This document shows, in pieces, positions 9,698-18,519 of a stretch of DNA of 33,181 nt. This DNA is from Rhodococcus sp. IITR03 (GTDB taxonomy: Bacteria > Actinomycetota > Actinomycetes > Mycobacteriales > Mycobacteriaceae), in the NCBI GenBank assembly GCA_001017865.1, contig LATQ01000001.1, forward strand, positions 2,955,262 to 2,988,442, written 5' to 3'. The notes under the pieces are model-generated. The model saw nothing but the letters and a program-made list of their open reading frames with translations. It was not told where the DNA came from and did not search any database. How positions within the stretch are numbered: position 1 is the stretch's first letter; every line of letters begins with the position of its first letter. A program made the translations under genes and the position numbers.

Positions 9698-9766
9698 TCC
9701 GCACGCCGAACCGGGGCTTGCTACCGCAACACGCGGGGCGAGCCCCGGTTCATCGCGTCAGCTTCG
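9695..9766. repeat. Palindromic repeat family A, copy 1
   Basis: Begins at the TAG stop of the symporter gene and extends past the TGA stop of the convergent DUF559 gene (9750-9752). Perfect 11-base arms GAACCGGGGCT (9708-9718) and AGCCCCGGTTC (9741-9751) enclose a 22-base loop. Over 72 bases it differs from copy 3 (17326-17397) at about 8 positions. It probably acts as a bidirectional terminator or 3'-end stabiliser; there is no U-tract. Confidence 0.8.
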
Positions 9767-10642
9767 CAGCGCGACGCGCAGCCTGCCGGAGTCTCTCCGC
9801 CACGACGTCGAACCGCTCCAATTCCGCCCAGGTCCAGCGCACCACTTCGTAGCCTGCGTCGCGGATCGCGTCCTGCCGGAGCTTCTCGTCGAACACATCG
9901 CGCGGATCGGAATACTTGATCCGCCCGTCGAACTCGCCGACGACGCCGTTCTCCCAGAAGAAGTCGACGCGGTAGCGTCGCCCGTTTCCGCCCACGATCT
10001 CGTACTGGAGGATCGGTCGCGGCAGTCCTGCTTCCGCAATGCGTAGACGCGACAGCGATTCGCCCGCACTCTCGCTGCGACCGTCCAGGAACGGCACCAC
10101 CGTGCGGGCGCGGGCGAGTCCGTGGCGAGTGCGGGCATCGACCAGCTCGCGTGAAACCTGTTCACGCATTCCGGGATGCAGACGAAGCGCGGAATCACCG
10201 GCAATGACGGCCTGCTCCTTCGGGAGCGTGCGTGCAAGGTCGACGACGGTCCGTGCGACCGAGGTGACGGACACTCCGTCGACGACCGCCACGTCACCGA
10301 GTTCGGTCGGATGCACATGGATCTGAGAAGTGACGCGACCGCGCCGCGTAGCGGGCCGGGAGATGTGGACGAGATCGAGCGGGACATCCCAGAGTTCGAG
10401 GCCGTGCAGGGCTGCAGCGACGTGTGGCTGAGTGCTTCTTCGGGGCCGAGGGTCGCTCCGACATGTCGGGCACGGACACGGTGGACGCCAACCGGCCCGA
10501 GGGCGTCGACGTCGCAACGGTGCAGATAGCAGCCGCGCCCGACCCGTACGAGTGCGCCGGTGCGAACGGCAGTGCGGATGTCGGTGTCCGAGAGACCCGC
10601 GACGGTGAGCGAGGTGTTGGTGAGGATGTTCGGATCTGTCAC
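9750..10642 (-). CDS. DUF559 / AbiEi-like N-domain protein, putative PD-(D/E)xK nuclease, copy 1 (one apparent frameshift)
   Basis: About 297 residues. The N-terminal third resembles the winged-helix domain of AbiEi-type antitoxins (GLSDTDIRTAVRTG, LVRVGRGCYLHRCDV); the middle carries VTSVARTVVDLARTLP and the C-terminal domain is DUF559, a Vsr-like nuclease fold. Likely catalytic residues: D in RYRVDFFW, E and D in VVGEFDG, K in IKYSD, then EVVRWTWAEL. Start GTG 10642 is chosen as the first start in frame with the N-domain, behind a weak AGGA. One base is missing near 10425 (SHT to VAAALHGL). The TGA stop lies in the right arm of repeat A1 and a second repeat (A2) stands 112 bases upstream. 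No toxin partner gene is present. A paralogue is at 25104. Function unproven. Confidence 0.75.
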
Positions 10643-10753
10643 GACGACGATCCTGCGCGGGACGACACCCACCGAACCCGCCACGACCTCCCGATCCGGC
10701 GCACCTGTGATCGATCGTGGGGTTGGGGACAAACCGGAGTTCGAAGGGCGTCG

Positions 10754-10818
10754 ACGCGCCGAACCGAGGTTCGCGCGTGCTACAGCGGCGGCGAATCCCG
10801 GTTCGGCGCGTTTTTCTA
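10754..10818. repeat. Palindromic repeat family A, copy 2
   Basis: Perfect 13-base arms ACGCGCCGAACCG (10754-10766) and CGGTTCGGCGCGT (10799-10811). Read on the minus strand it begins at the TAG stop (10816-10818) of the monooxygenase gene, as copies 1 and 3 begin at TAG stops. The stem matches copy 3 but the loop has diverged. A run of five T at 10811-10815 lies on the wrong side to act as a U-tract for the minus-strand gene. Confidence 0.75.
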
Positions 10819-11127
10819 CTTCTCGAAGACGATGTCCTCGATGAGCGTGTGCTGCTCCACCGCGGAGGGTGCCTGCATGCCCGGCGCCTGGTCGTCCGAG
10901 TGCGACGCCTTGAACGAGTCCGAACGCAGCCATGCGAGGAAGTCGTCCTTGGAATCGAACTCCATGGTGGACACATAGGGCAGGCCGTCGGCTGCGGGAC
11001 GCATCAGCGTCGTGCGGTTGAGGCCCGGCACTCCGTCGAGCGTCGAACGCATGCTCTCGACGAAGACCTTTTCGAATGCTTCGGTGGTGTCGGCAGGAAC
11101 GTCGATGCGGTTGGTGATGACGTACAC
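10816..11127 (-). CDS. Antibiotic-biosynthesis-monooxygenase-fold protein, MhuD/IsdG-like haem monooxygenase
   Basis: Intact 103-residue ABM-fold protein (NRIDVPADTTEAFEKVF, VPGLNRTTLMRP, YVSTMEFDSKDDFLAWL). The residues that define haem-degrading members fall in the right places compared with mycobacterial MhuD (N7, W66, H75): here N6, W66 and H76. It therefore probably binds and opens haem to release iron in the cytoplasm. The start is GTG 11127 behind AAAGGG. It is on the same strand as the ABC/MFS operon but has an 87-base gap and a TATAAT hexamer of its own, so it may be separately transcribed. The alternative is a general small quinone-type monooxygenase, as the ABM fold is broad. Confidence 0.72.
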   Translation of the reverse strand: MYVITNRIDVPADTTEAFEKVFVESMRSTLDGVPGLNRTTLMRPAADGLPYVSTMEFDSKDDFLAWLRSDSFKASHSDDQAPGMQAPSAVEQHTLIEDIVFEK

Positions 11128-11172
11128 GGTGACCCTTTCTGAGAAGTCGTGGCGGACCCGGGAGCCTCGGAA

Positions 11173-11178
11173 ATTATA
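11173..11178 (-). promoter_or_regulatory. Candidate -10 element (TATAAT) for the MhuD-like gene
   Basis: A perfect TATAAT on the minus strand, within a short AT-rich patch of very GC-rich DNA, 45 bases before the GTG at 11127. No convincing -35 hexamer is seen at normal spacing. Confidence 0.4.
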
Positions 11179-11214
11179 ACGACACCCTGTCGAGAACCTG
11201 CGGTCCGTGCCCGC

Positions 11215-12935
11215 TCACGATGCGCGGACCGGTGAAGCCACCCCGACCGACATCTCCCAGAACTGCGCGTAGCGACCGCCGCGACGCACCAGTTCGTCGT
11301 GGGTTCCCTGCTCGACGATCCGTCCCCGGTCCAGGAACACGATCCGGTCGGCGTCGCGCACGGTGTGCAACCGATGCGCGACCATCAGCACCGTCCGTCC
11401 CGCAGTGAGTCGTTCCAATCCGGCGCGGACGACCGCCTCGTTCTCCGGGTCCAGGGCGGACGTCGTCTCGTCCAGCAGGACGATCGGCGCATCCTTGAGC
11501 AGCGCTCGCGCGATCGACACCCGCTGCCGTTCCCCACCGGACAACATCGCGCCGCCTTCACCGACCGCGACGACCAGCCGTCGGGGAGGCGTTCGATCAC
11601 CTCGTCCAGTCCCGCGGCGGCGCCGGCGGCGCGCACCTTGTCGTCGGTCGCATCCGGACGTCCGAGTCGCACGTTCTCCTCGAGGGTCCCCTCGAACAGG
11701 TAGACGTCCTGGAAGACCACTGCGATCTGCGACATCAGCACGTCGGTCGCGATGTCCCGCACATCCACACCGCCGATGCGCACGGAGCCCGCATCCACGT
11801 CGTGGAACCGTGCGAGCAGTTGCAGCAGCGTGCTCTTCCCGGCGCCGGACGGCCCGACCACCGCGAACCGCCGGCCCTGCGGCACCGCCAGCGACAACCC
11901 GTCGATCACCGCGCGACCGTCCCGACGGAAGACCACCGAGTCGAACTCGATGTCGTGACCCTGCGGTCGCATCGGACGAGCGGCTCGGGGAGGGGAGGGG
12001 TGCTCAGGAAGGCGTCCAGTCGGGTCAGTTCGCCGCGGGCGGCGCGCAGCTTCCCGCCGATCTCCGACAGTGACAACAGCGGTTCGGCGCAACAGCCTGC
12101 GAGGACGACGAGTGCCAGCATGTCCGGCACTGCGAGGTCCCCGCCGATCGCGAGATAGGTGCCCAGCGCCAGAAGGGCGGTGAACGCCGTCTGCACGGTC
12201 ACCGTCGTAGCGACCATTCCCGGCACGGCTGCGATCGTCGATCGTCGCGATGCGCGCCGGATACCGTCGAGAGAGTCGTCGAGCAGCCGGAAACGTTCGG
12301 CGGTTCGTCCGCCTGCACGCAGAACGGGCTGCGCCTGGAGGTATTCGACGACGCGAGCGGTGGCCTCGTGATCGCGTGCGGCCCGTTCGGCATCGGTCGC
12401 CGCGGTGGCGCGTGCCGACACAGCTGCACCGCCGTCACCACGGGGATCGCGGCAGCGGCCGCCAGACCCATCCGCAGGTCGTAGGCGGTTATCACCACCA
12501 CGATGGTCAGCGGGGTCAGGCACGCCGAGACGAACGGCGCGAGCATGTGGCGATCACGCTCATCGATTGCAGGACACCGCGACTCGCCGTCGCCGACAGT
12601 TCGCCGACCCGGTCGGCGCGATACCAGCCGAGCGGCAACCGTACGAGTTGGTCGCCCAGTCGGTGATAGACGCCGCGCAGCAGGGAGGTACCGACGCGGA
12701 AGCCCGACAGGTCGCTGACGTAGCGCAGCACCGCGTAGACGGCGACCGACGCTCCGAATCCGATCAGCCAGGGTCCGATGTCCGAGGGGGTGTCCCCGAA
12801 CAGGATGCGCAGCACCGGGACGAGGAAGGCGTACGACAACCCCTCGGCGATCGCGCATCCCACCATGAGCGCAAGAGTCCGGCGCAGCGGGCCGGCGTGT
12901 TCGCGTCCGAGTGTGCGGAACAGTGTGGTGATCAT
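11215..12935 (-). CDS. ABC exporter-type permease/ATPase, second half-transporter (four apparent frameshifts)
   Basis: Fused membrane and nucleotide-binding half-transporter of the MsbA/IrtB/YbtQ type, about 575 residues when restored. The membrane part includes [37 protein letters not shown] and [17 protein letters not shown]. The ATPase has Walker [11 protein letters not shown]-loop VVFQDVYLF, signature LSGGERQR, Walker B IVLLDETT and H-loop VAHR, so both catalysis and binding residues are intact. Missing bases lie near 12550, 12420, 11970 and 11570. The start overlaps the stop of the upstream ABC gene as ATGA (12932-12935), so the two form a heterodimer. Yersiniabactin/mycobactin-type (IrtAB-like) transport or drug export are the main options; the MhuD-like neighbour tilts to iron. 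Confidence 0.82.
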
Positions 12936-14699
12936 CGTGCTCTGCTTCCTTGCAGGTCGGAACCGACGGATGGGTACAGGGAGCCATTACGGACGAGAAC
13001 GTCCTCCGGTGATCCCTGTTCGACGATTGCCCCGTCCTCGAGAACCACGACCGTGTCCGCCCCGGTGATCGTCTCCGAGCGGTGCGTGACGGTCAGGATG
13101 GTCCGGTTGCCGCGCAGACGGGCGAGGGCGGCGTGGATCGCACCTTCGGTCCGGGGATCGGCGAAGGCCGTCGCCTCGTCGAGCACCAGCACCGGTGCAT
13201 CGGTGAGCAGTGCCCGAGCGAGCGACAGGCGTTGTCTCTCCCCGCCGGACAGTTCGACCTCCTCGCCGAGGATCGTGTCGTATCCGTGGGGCAGTTCGAC
13301 GATCCGTTCGTGGATGTCGGCCGCAACGGCTGCGCGGACCACGTCGTCGCGGTCGGCGTGGGGCACGGCCAGGGCGATGTTGTCGGCGATCGACGCGCGC
13401 AGCAGGCGAACGTCCTGGAAGACACACGAGATCGTGCGGTAGAGCGTCCTGCTTCCGACCTCCCGCAGGTCGACGCCACCGAGGGTGATCGTGCCGTGGG
13501 TCGGGTCGAAGAAGCGCAGCAACAGTTTCGCCAGGGTGGACTTCCCGCTGCCGGACGGACCCACCAGCGCGGTGACCGTCCCCGGTTCCAGGTCAGGTCG
13601 ATGCCCCGGAGGACCTCGTGCGCATCCGGATAGCCGAACCGGACGTCGTGCAGGTCGATCCGGTGCCCGGTCGGCGTAACCGGCCGCTCGGGTTCCGGCA
13701 CCGGTGGCACGTCCAGCACCTCCCGGATCCGCTCGACGGCGCGCCGGGCGGCCAGGATGTCGTCGAATCCGTGGCCCAACGCCGCGATCGGGCGGTCAGC
13801 CCCACGCCGAGGAGCACGAAGGCAGCAGATCCGCCGCGGGCATACTGCCGCCCGTGATCAGGATGGAACCGCCGATCAACACGGTCAGGAGCACGAACGG
13901 CGGTGAGAGGGCGAGTTGCATTCCCGCTGCCACGCCGGACACGCCGCGGACCCATCGGGTGAAGGTCGAGACGAAATCGTCTGCCGCCGAGACGAATCTG
14001 TTCCGGGACCGGCGGGCGTTCCCGAAGACCTTCACGACCGAGATGCCGTTCACGAATTCGACGACCACATCGGCGATGCGTCCCATCGCTTCGTCGAACT
14101 CCTCCTGCTCCCGGCGTCGGTCGCCGTGGACAGCAGGGGAACCAGCGACATGGCCAGGACGATCGGGATCATGGTGATCAGCGTCAGCCGCCAGTCGACG
14201 GTGAACAGGTAGACCGCCGACACGGCCGGAACGAGGAAGGCGTTGACCATCTCGCCGGGCGTGTGCGCGATGAACGGGTGCACGGCGGAGACGTCGTCGC
14301 CGACGACCTTCGCGAGTTCGCCGGTCCGGCGGCGGGAGAACCAGCCGATCGGGACCCGGCCGAGGTGACGTGCGAGTTCGCGGCGGAACGCCAACTGCAC
14401 GGAGCCGTCGAGGCCGTGTGCGAGTCCGGATCCGATCGATGTCAGGACGAGCCGGGCGAAGAGTCCGAGTGCGCCGACAGCGACGGCGGTCCACGCGCGG
14501 GACTGGTCGACCGGTCCGGCGCGAGGAGGGTTCGGCCGACCTCGGCGACGGCGAGAAGTGGAACGAGACCCGCGATACCGCCCGCGGCCTGTAGGGCAAC
14601 GCTCGCGGTGAACCTGCCGACGAACGGCCGTAGCAGCGACGACAGTGTTCGCCGCGATGCCGAGTCCCTTTCGGAGAAGGATGTTTCGGTGGATGTCAT
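12932..14699 (-). CDS. ABC exporter-type permease/ATPase, first half-transporter (five apparent frameshifts)
   Basis: Partner half-transporter, about 590 residues when restored. N-terminal SSLLRPFVGRFTASVALQAAGG, then RELARHLGRVPIGWFSRRRTGELAKVVGDDV, an exporter coupling-helix region, and EFVNGISVVKVFGN. ATPase motifs: Walker A GPSGSGKST, Q-loop CVFQDVRLL, signature [16 protein letters not shown], Walker B VLVLDEAT and H-loop THR. There is no siderophore-interacting (SIP) domain in front, unlike mycobacterial IrtA. Missing bases lie near 14520, 14110, 13825, 13780 and 13590. ATG 14699 overlaps the stop of the MFS gene. Genes upstream suggest co-regulation by the TetR protein at 16696. Substrate unknown: siderophore or drug. 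Confidence 0.82.
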
Positions 14700-16140
14700 G
14701 ATGTCCGCGCTTTCGTCGGTCTTCGGTTCGGGCGACGTCGCCGGTAGGCTCGGCGGGCGCGCCGGTCCGGGGGAGAACGGTGAATGCGATCACGGCAGCG
14801 ACGACGAGAAGCACTGCACCGAAGGCGAATCCGAGTGCGTAGCCACTGTTCATGCTCTCGGGCGTCGCGAGCGTACCGATGCGGTGGTGTGCAGCGGTAC
14901 CGAGAACGGCGAGTCCGAGCGACGCGCCGATCTGCCGCGACGTGTTGAGAAGTCCGGAGGCCGTGCCCATCTCGTGTGTGGCCACCCCCGAAGTTGCGAC
15001 CGATACCACCGGACCGAGGCAGAGTCCGAAACCGATGCCGACGACGACGGCCGGTCCCAGAACGTCGGTGACGAACGATCCGTCGGCGCTGATCAGACCG
15101 AACCATGCGAACCCGGACGCGCTGACGAGTCCACCGGCCACGAGGAGTGTGCGTGCTGCCACGCGGTAGCCGAGCTTGACGGCGACCACCGATCCGGCGA
15201 TCACGCCCACGGCCACCGGCAGGGTCATCAACCCCGTGGCGGCCGGGCTGTTGCCGAGCACCTGCTGCAGATACAGCGAGACGAAATAGAACGCCGACCC
15301 GATGGTGGCGCCCACCAGCAGGTTGAAGGCGTTCGCCCCGCTCACCGACCGATTGGTGAAGAGGCCGAGCGGGATCAACGGGTCGCGGCGGGTGGTCCGC
15401 TCGACGTGGACGAACACCACCAGGAGGGCGATCGCCGCGGCGAGGGTGACCAGCGTGATCGTCGAGGTCCACCCGTGATGGTCGGTGCGTACGAGTGCGA
15501 ACACCAGGGCTGTCGTTCCTGCGGTGCCGAGAATCGCGCCGAGCACGTCCGGGCGACCGCGCCGCGCGGGTACTCCGTCGGCTCCCACGCCCAGACAGGT
15601 CAGTGCGAGTGCTGCAGCCGCCATGGGCACGTTGACGAACATGACCCACCGCCACCCGGCGTATTCGGTGAGGACGCCGCCGAGGACGAGACCGAAGGCG
15701 GCACCTCCGGCGTTCATGGCGCTCCATATCCCGAAGGCACGGACCCTGGCGCGACCCTCGGAGAAGGTCGACGACAGCAGTGCCAACGCGGCCGGCGCGA
15801 GGGCCGCAGCCCCGACACCCTGCATCGCTCGTGCGGCGACGAGGTGGCCGGGTACCGCAGCGAACCCGCCGAGCAGCGAGGCGAGGCCGAACACGCCCAG
15901 TCCTACGAGGAGAGTGCGCTTGTGCCCGTAGAGATCGGCCGCGCGTCCTCCGAGGAGGAGCAGACCGCCGAAGAACAGTGCGTAGGCGTGGATCACCCAC
16001 GTCGCGCCCACCGGATCGAAGTGCAACCCCTCGGTGATCCGGGGGAGTCCGATGTTCGCAACGGACAGATCCAGCGACACCATGAACTGCACCGTTGCGA
16101 CGGCTGCAAGGGTGTATCCGGGCCTCGTTGCGTCAGTCAT
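14696..16140 (-). CDS. MFS exporter, DHA2 (EmrB/QacA-like) family
   Basis: Proton-driven export protein of about 480 residues and roughly 14 membrane segments. Family marks are the first helix QFMVSLDLSVANIGLPRI, motif A GGRAADLYGHKRTLLVG, motif C-like GLVLGGVLTEYAGWRWVMFVNVP and the inner-loop RTTRRDPLIPLGLFTNR. The start ATG 16140 overlaps the stop of the small membrane gene by 8 bases. The frame stays open beyond the natural end into the ABC gene. One missing base near 14720 would restore a TGA at 14696 overlapping the ABC start as ATGA, in keeping with all other junctions here. It probably exports the drug or siderophore handled by the ABC pair, under TetR control. Confidence 0.87.
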
Positions 16141-16456
16141 GCCGGTCGGCCCTTTCGGTCGGGGGCAGGACCCAGGCGGCCATGACCGCGGTGATCCCCG
16201 GCAGCAGTGGGATCACCAGCAGGGTGACGCCCAGCCACAGCGGGACGATCGGGTCGTAGTGTTCGCCCGCGTATCCGACGTCGAACAGCAGCACGCACGT
16301 TCCGACCACGAACAGTGTCGTCACCACCGCGCGGACTGCGACGTCCTTCTTCGCGCTCCACAGCGCGCCGAGCCAACCGGCCAGGCCGAGGACGCCCACG
16401 ATCACGAGGTACCCGGCGATCGCGTTCCGGTCGAGGTTCACATTGTCGGTCCCCAT
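16133..16456 (-). CDS. Small integral membrane protein, 107 aa
   Basis: Start ATG 16456 (MGTDNVN) overlaps the 3' end of the small ORF upstream. Three hydrophobic segments are visible (AGYLVIVGVLGLAGWLGALW, AVVTTLFVVGTCVLLFDVG, PLWLGVTLLVIPLLPGITAVMAAW) with a charged tail RADRHD. I do not recognise a family. It is embedded in the exporter operon, overlapping the MFS start, so it is probably an accessory membrane subunit or scaffold of the efflux system. A longer frame reaching 16546 is open but the overlap arrangement and composition favour 16456. Confidence 0.65.
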   Translation of the reverse strand: MGTDNVNLDRNAIAGYLVIVGVLGLAGWLGALWSAKKDVAVRAVVTTLFVVGTCVLLFDVGYAGEHYDPIVPLWLGVTLLVIPLLPGITAVMAAWVLPPTERADRHD

Positions 16457-16617
16457 TCGGGATATGCGTTCTGTACGTGTTGTTCGATCGATCCGATCAT
16501 CCACACGTCCAGCAGTGGGAGTGCGATGCAGAGGATCTGCAGGCACGCGCCGATCGTGAGGGCCTGGACAAGGTTGGGCCGGCGTTTCGTCGTACGAATT
16601 TCGGTATGGACGGTCAT
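16438..16617 (-). CDS. Small single-span membrane protein, 59 aa, first gene of the exporter operon
   Basis: ATG 16617 is preceded by a strong GAGAGGAG ribosome site (16623-16630). The product begins MTVHTEIRTTKRRPNLVQ, then has one hydrophobic helix (ALTIGACLQILCIALPLLDVW) and ends HVQNAYPEWGPTM. The TGA at 16438-16440 overlaps the start of the 107-residue gene by 19 bases. The basic N-terminus before the helix suggests an inside-to-outside orientation. No known family recognised. It sits directly behind the TetR operators and is therefore the promoter-proximal gene; it may be an accessory peptide of the transporter. Confidence 0.65.
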   Translation of the reverse strand: MTVHTEIRTTKRRPNLVQALTIGACLQILCIALPLLDVWMIGSIEQHVQNAYPEWGPTM

Positions 16618-16629
16618 GCCGGACTCCTC

Positions 16630-16644
16630 TCTTACGGTGTATGA
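16630..16644. promoter_or_regulatory. Candidate TetR operator, imperfect copy
   Basis: TCTTACGGTGTATGA matches the perfect palindrome at 16664-16678 at 13 of 15 positions, 34 bases away on the exporter-operon side, overlapping the ribosome-site region of the 59-residue gene. Confidence 0.6.
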
Positions 16645-16663
16645 CTTACGTCGGCGATGCTAG

Positions 16664-16678
16664 TCTTACGGCGTAAGA
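16664..16678. promoter_or_regulatory. Candidate TetR operator, perfect copy
   Basis: TCTTACGGCGTAAGA, 7-base arms around one base, in the divergent gap 18 bases before the GTG of the TetR gene. Two related sites in tandem between regulator and exporter operon point to repression of both by the TetR protein. Confidence 0.7.
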
Positions 16679-16695
16679 GTGGTCAAGGAGGTTTC

Positions 16696-17328
16696 GTGGG
16701 ACCGACGCGCGCACAAGGTCGACATGCCGGGCTGACCCGGCAACAGGTGCTACATGCAGCGGTGCAGATGGTCGACCGGGACGGTGCGGCCGCGCTGTCG
16801 ATGCGGAAGCTGGCACGTGAGCTGGACGTGGAGGCGATGACGCTGTACCACCACGTGAAGAACAAACAGGGACTCGAGGACGCCATCGTCCAGTACGTGA
16901 TGGACGAAGCGTTCACCGGAGCCGAAACCGATGCTCCGTGGCGGACGGTTCTCGAGGGTTACGGCCGGGCCTTCCATCGTGGCCTGCTCGCGCACCCGGG
17001 GGCGGTGCCGTTCTTCGCGTCCCGTCCGGCGATCACCCCGGGCAATGTCGTGCACCTGGAGAAGATGCTCCGGGTGTTGCGGGACGCCGGATTCGCACCG
17101 CAGGATGCGCTTCTCGTGATCCAGACACTGGCCGCCGTCGTCCTCGGTCAGCACAGCGCGCCGCCGGCAGACGACGGCGATCCGGGTATCGATACCGAAG
17201 CCCTCGCCGAGTTCCCGCTGTTCGTCGAAGCGATGGGGTCCGGTGCGCCGTCCGTGGAGTCGCGGGTGGAGTTCGCGCTGCAGGCGTTCATCGCAGGGCT
17301 GAAGGAACCGAGCGGCGCCGCAATATAG
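16696..17328 (+). CDS. TetR-family regulator of the exporter operon
   Basis: Intact, 210 residues. GTG 16696 is chosen because a near-perfect ribosome site (AAGGAGG, 16685-16691) precedes it. The N-terminal HTH reads GLTRQQVLHAAVQMVDRDG, ALSMRKLARELDVEAMTLYHHVKNK, the LYHHV form being typical of TetR/ActII-like repressors of efflux pumps. The C-terminal ligand-binding part (FHRGLLAHPGAVPFFASRP, LRDAGFAPQDALLVIQTLA) matches the TetR_C class. It is divergent from the two small membrane genes, MFS and ABC genes, with two operator-like repeats in the gap. It likely represses them and itself until an exported compound binds. The TAG stop begins repeat A3. Confidence 0.9.
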   Translation: MGPTRAQGRHAGLTRQQVLHAAVQMVDRDGAAALSMRKLARELDVEAMTLYHHVKNKQGLEDAIVQYVMDEAFTGAETDAPWRTVLEGYGRAFHRGLLAHPGAVPFFASRPAITPGNVVHLEKMLRVLRDAGFAPQDALLVIQTLAAVVLGQHSAPPADDGDPGIDTEALAEFPLFVEAMGSGAPSVESRVEFALQAFIAGLKEPSGAAI

Positions 17329-17397
17329 TTCGCGCGCCGAACCGGGGTTCGCTACCGCAACACGCGGGGCGAGCTCCGGTTCGGCGCGTCGGCTTCG
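17326..17397. repeat. Palindromic repeat family A, copy 3
   Basis: Starts at the TAG stop of the TetR gene. Perfect 13-base arms CGCGCCGAACCGG (17333-17345) and CCGGTTCGGCGCG (17376-17388). The loop contains GCTACCGCAACACGCGG, identical to copy 1. It lies between convergent genes (TetR and lipase). The rest of the gap to 17463 shows nothing further. Confidence 0.8.
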
Positions 17398-17463
17398 TGA
17401 CGTGGCCACACTCGGCACAGAGTTGTCTGGGATGGGAACCGCGACGTAAGAGGATCGAACGGC

Positions 17464-18489
17464 TCAGGCGCCGGGGCGACTCGCGACCACAGCGTCCTTG
17501 GTTGTGGGATTGCTGATCGTCGGATCCGGGCTCCAGCCGAGGATCGGCGGCACGAAGACGCACTCCAGCGGCCCTGCCGAACTCGGGTCGAGCGCGTCGA
17601 GGACGAACCATGCCGCGTTCGGATCGTTGACGATGCCGGCATGCTCGACGAAGTCGTTCGCACAGTGGTCCTGCAGCACGATGTTCGTCGCGTTGGGTGC
17701 CTCGTGGTAGCACTGGTGTACGGGAGGACGATCTCCTCGTAGCGGGTCATGATGTTCGTGTACGTCACCTCGTCGGCATAGATGCCCGCCTCCTGGATCG
17801 TGTGGATCCAGTCCGATCCGGCAAGAACCTGCGGGCACGCACCGCATCCGAGGAAGTGGACGAGATTCTCCACGTCCTGCCGCACACCGACGTGCTCGAA
17901 CAGTTCGAACGACGCCGCGAGCAGGAAGGCGTGGCTGCCCTCGTAGACCGGTCCGAGCGAGACGTAGTCGTCGACCTTCTCGTTGCCGCCGAGGAACTTC
18001 ACGTACCAGACGGGCATCAGGGTGCCCTGCGAGTGACCGACGAGGTCGACCTTCTCCGCACCGGTCGCGGCAAGGACTTCGTCGACGAACTCGGAGAGTT
18101 GCTGTGCGCTGTCCTCCATCGGCAGCAGCCCGCCGACGGAACTCAACGGCCAGGGGAGGTCGGCGTGGTTGCCGTAAGTGAGGGCGAAGACGCAGTAGCC
18201 TCGTTCGCGAGGAGAGGTCCGAGATACGACCAGTTGTTGTGACGGTTGAGCACCGTGCCGTGGACGAGCACGACGGGATCCGGGTGTTCCTCCGACGGGA
18301 CGCAGTCCCAGTCGTTCGTGCCGACCGCGCTTCCGTTCGGGTCGCCGAACTCGTGGGCGAAGCGTCCAGGAACGTCTTTCCGACGGGCAGGGGAGGAGCG
18401 GGCTCCTCCGCGGCTGCCGTTCCCGCCCCGACCACAGTGAAGGCGACCGCGAGTGCCGCGGCGGCCCATGAACGTATCTGCATTCCCAT
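17464..18489 (-). CDS. Secreted triacylglycerol lipase/esterase, alpha/beta hydrolase (three apparent frameshifts)
   Basis: Exported lipase of about 342 residues. N-terminal signal peptide: MGMQIRSW, hydrophobic [19 protein letters not shown], then [11 protein letters not shown], cleavage expected after the AAA. The core has the oxyanion motif VVLVHGT and [10 protein letters not shown], then the nucleophile elbow [15 protein letters not shown] (Ser in GHSQG), a cysteine-bearing segment [16 protein letters not shown], and the catalytic-His region [21 protein letters not shown]. This is the Rhodococcus/Streptomyces lipase type (LipA/EstA-like). Missing bases lie near 18370, 18190 and 17700. The MarR gene stands upstream on the same strand, about 30 bases away, so the two may be co-transcribed. 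Confidence 0.82.
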   Translation of the reverse strand: MGMQIRSWAAAALAVAFTVVGAGTAAAEEPAPPLPVGKTFLDASPTSSATRTEARSARTTGTASRRRNTRIPSCSSTARCSTVTTTGRISDLSSRTRLLRLRPHLRQPRRPPLAVEFRRRAAADGGQRTATLRVRRRSPCRDRCGEGRPRRSLAGHPDARLVREVPRRQREGRRLRLARTGLRGQPRLPARGVVRTVRARRCAAGRGESRPLPRMRCVPAGSCRIGLDPHDPGGGHLCRRGDVHEHHDPLRGDRPPVHQCYHEAPNATNIVLQDHCANDFVEHAGIVNDPNAAWFVLDALDPSSAGPLECVFVPPILGWSPDPTISNPTTKDAVVASRPGA

Positions 18490-18519
18490 CCCCCCGAAGT
18501 ATGTGGATGGGCAAGGAAG

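Noticed and set aside
9750..10642. Type IV toxin-antitoxin (AbiEi/AbiEii) pair
   Set aside because: Only the antitoxin-like N-domain is seen, and no nucleotidyltransferase toxin lies next to either DUF559 gene.
10799..10815. Rho-independent terminator formed by repeat A2 with TTTTT
   Set aside because: The T-run follows the stem on the plus strand, but no plus-strand gene ends there. For the minus-strand monooxygenase the bases after the stem are not U-rich.
14050..16140. MFS-ABC fusion protein of 696 codons
   Set aside because: The frame runs on only because a base is missing near 14720. All other junctions in the operon are stop/start overlaps, and the ABC gene has its own ATG at 14699.
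14263..16185. 640-codon plus-strand frame opposite the MFS and ABC genes
   Set aside because: Low-complexity charged product, no motifs, and it spans two real genes on the other strand including their junction.
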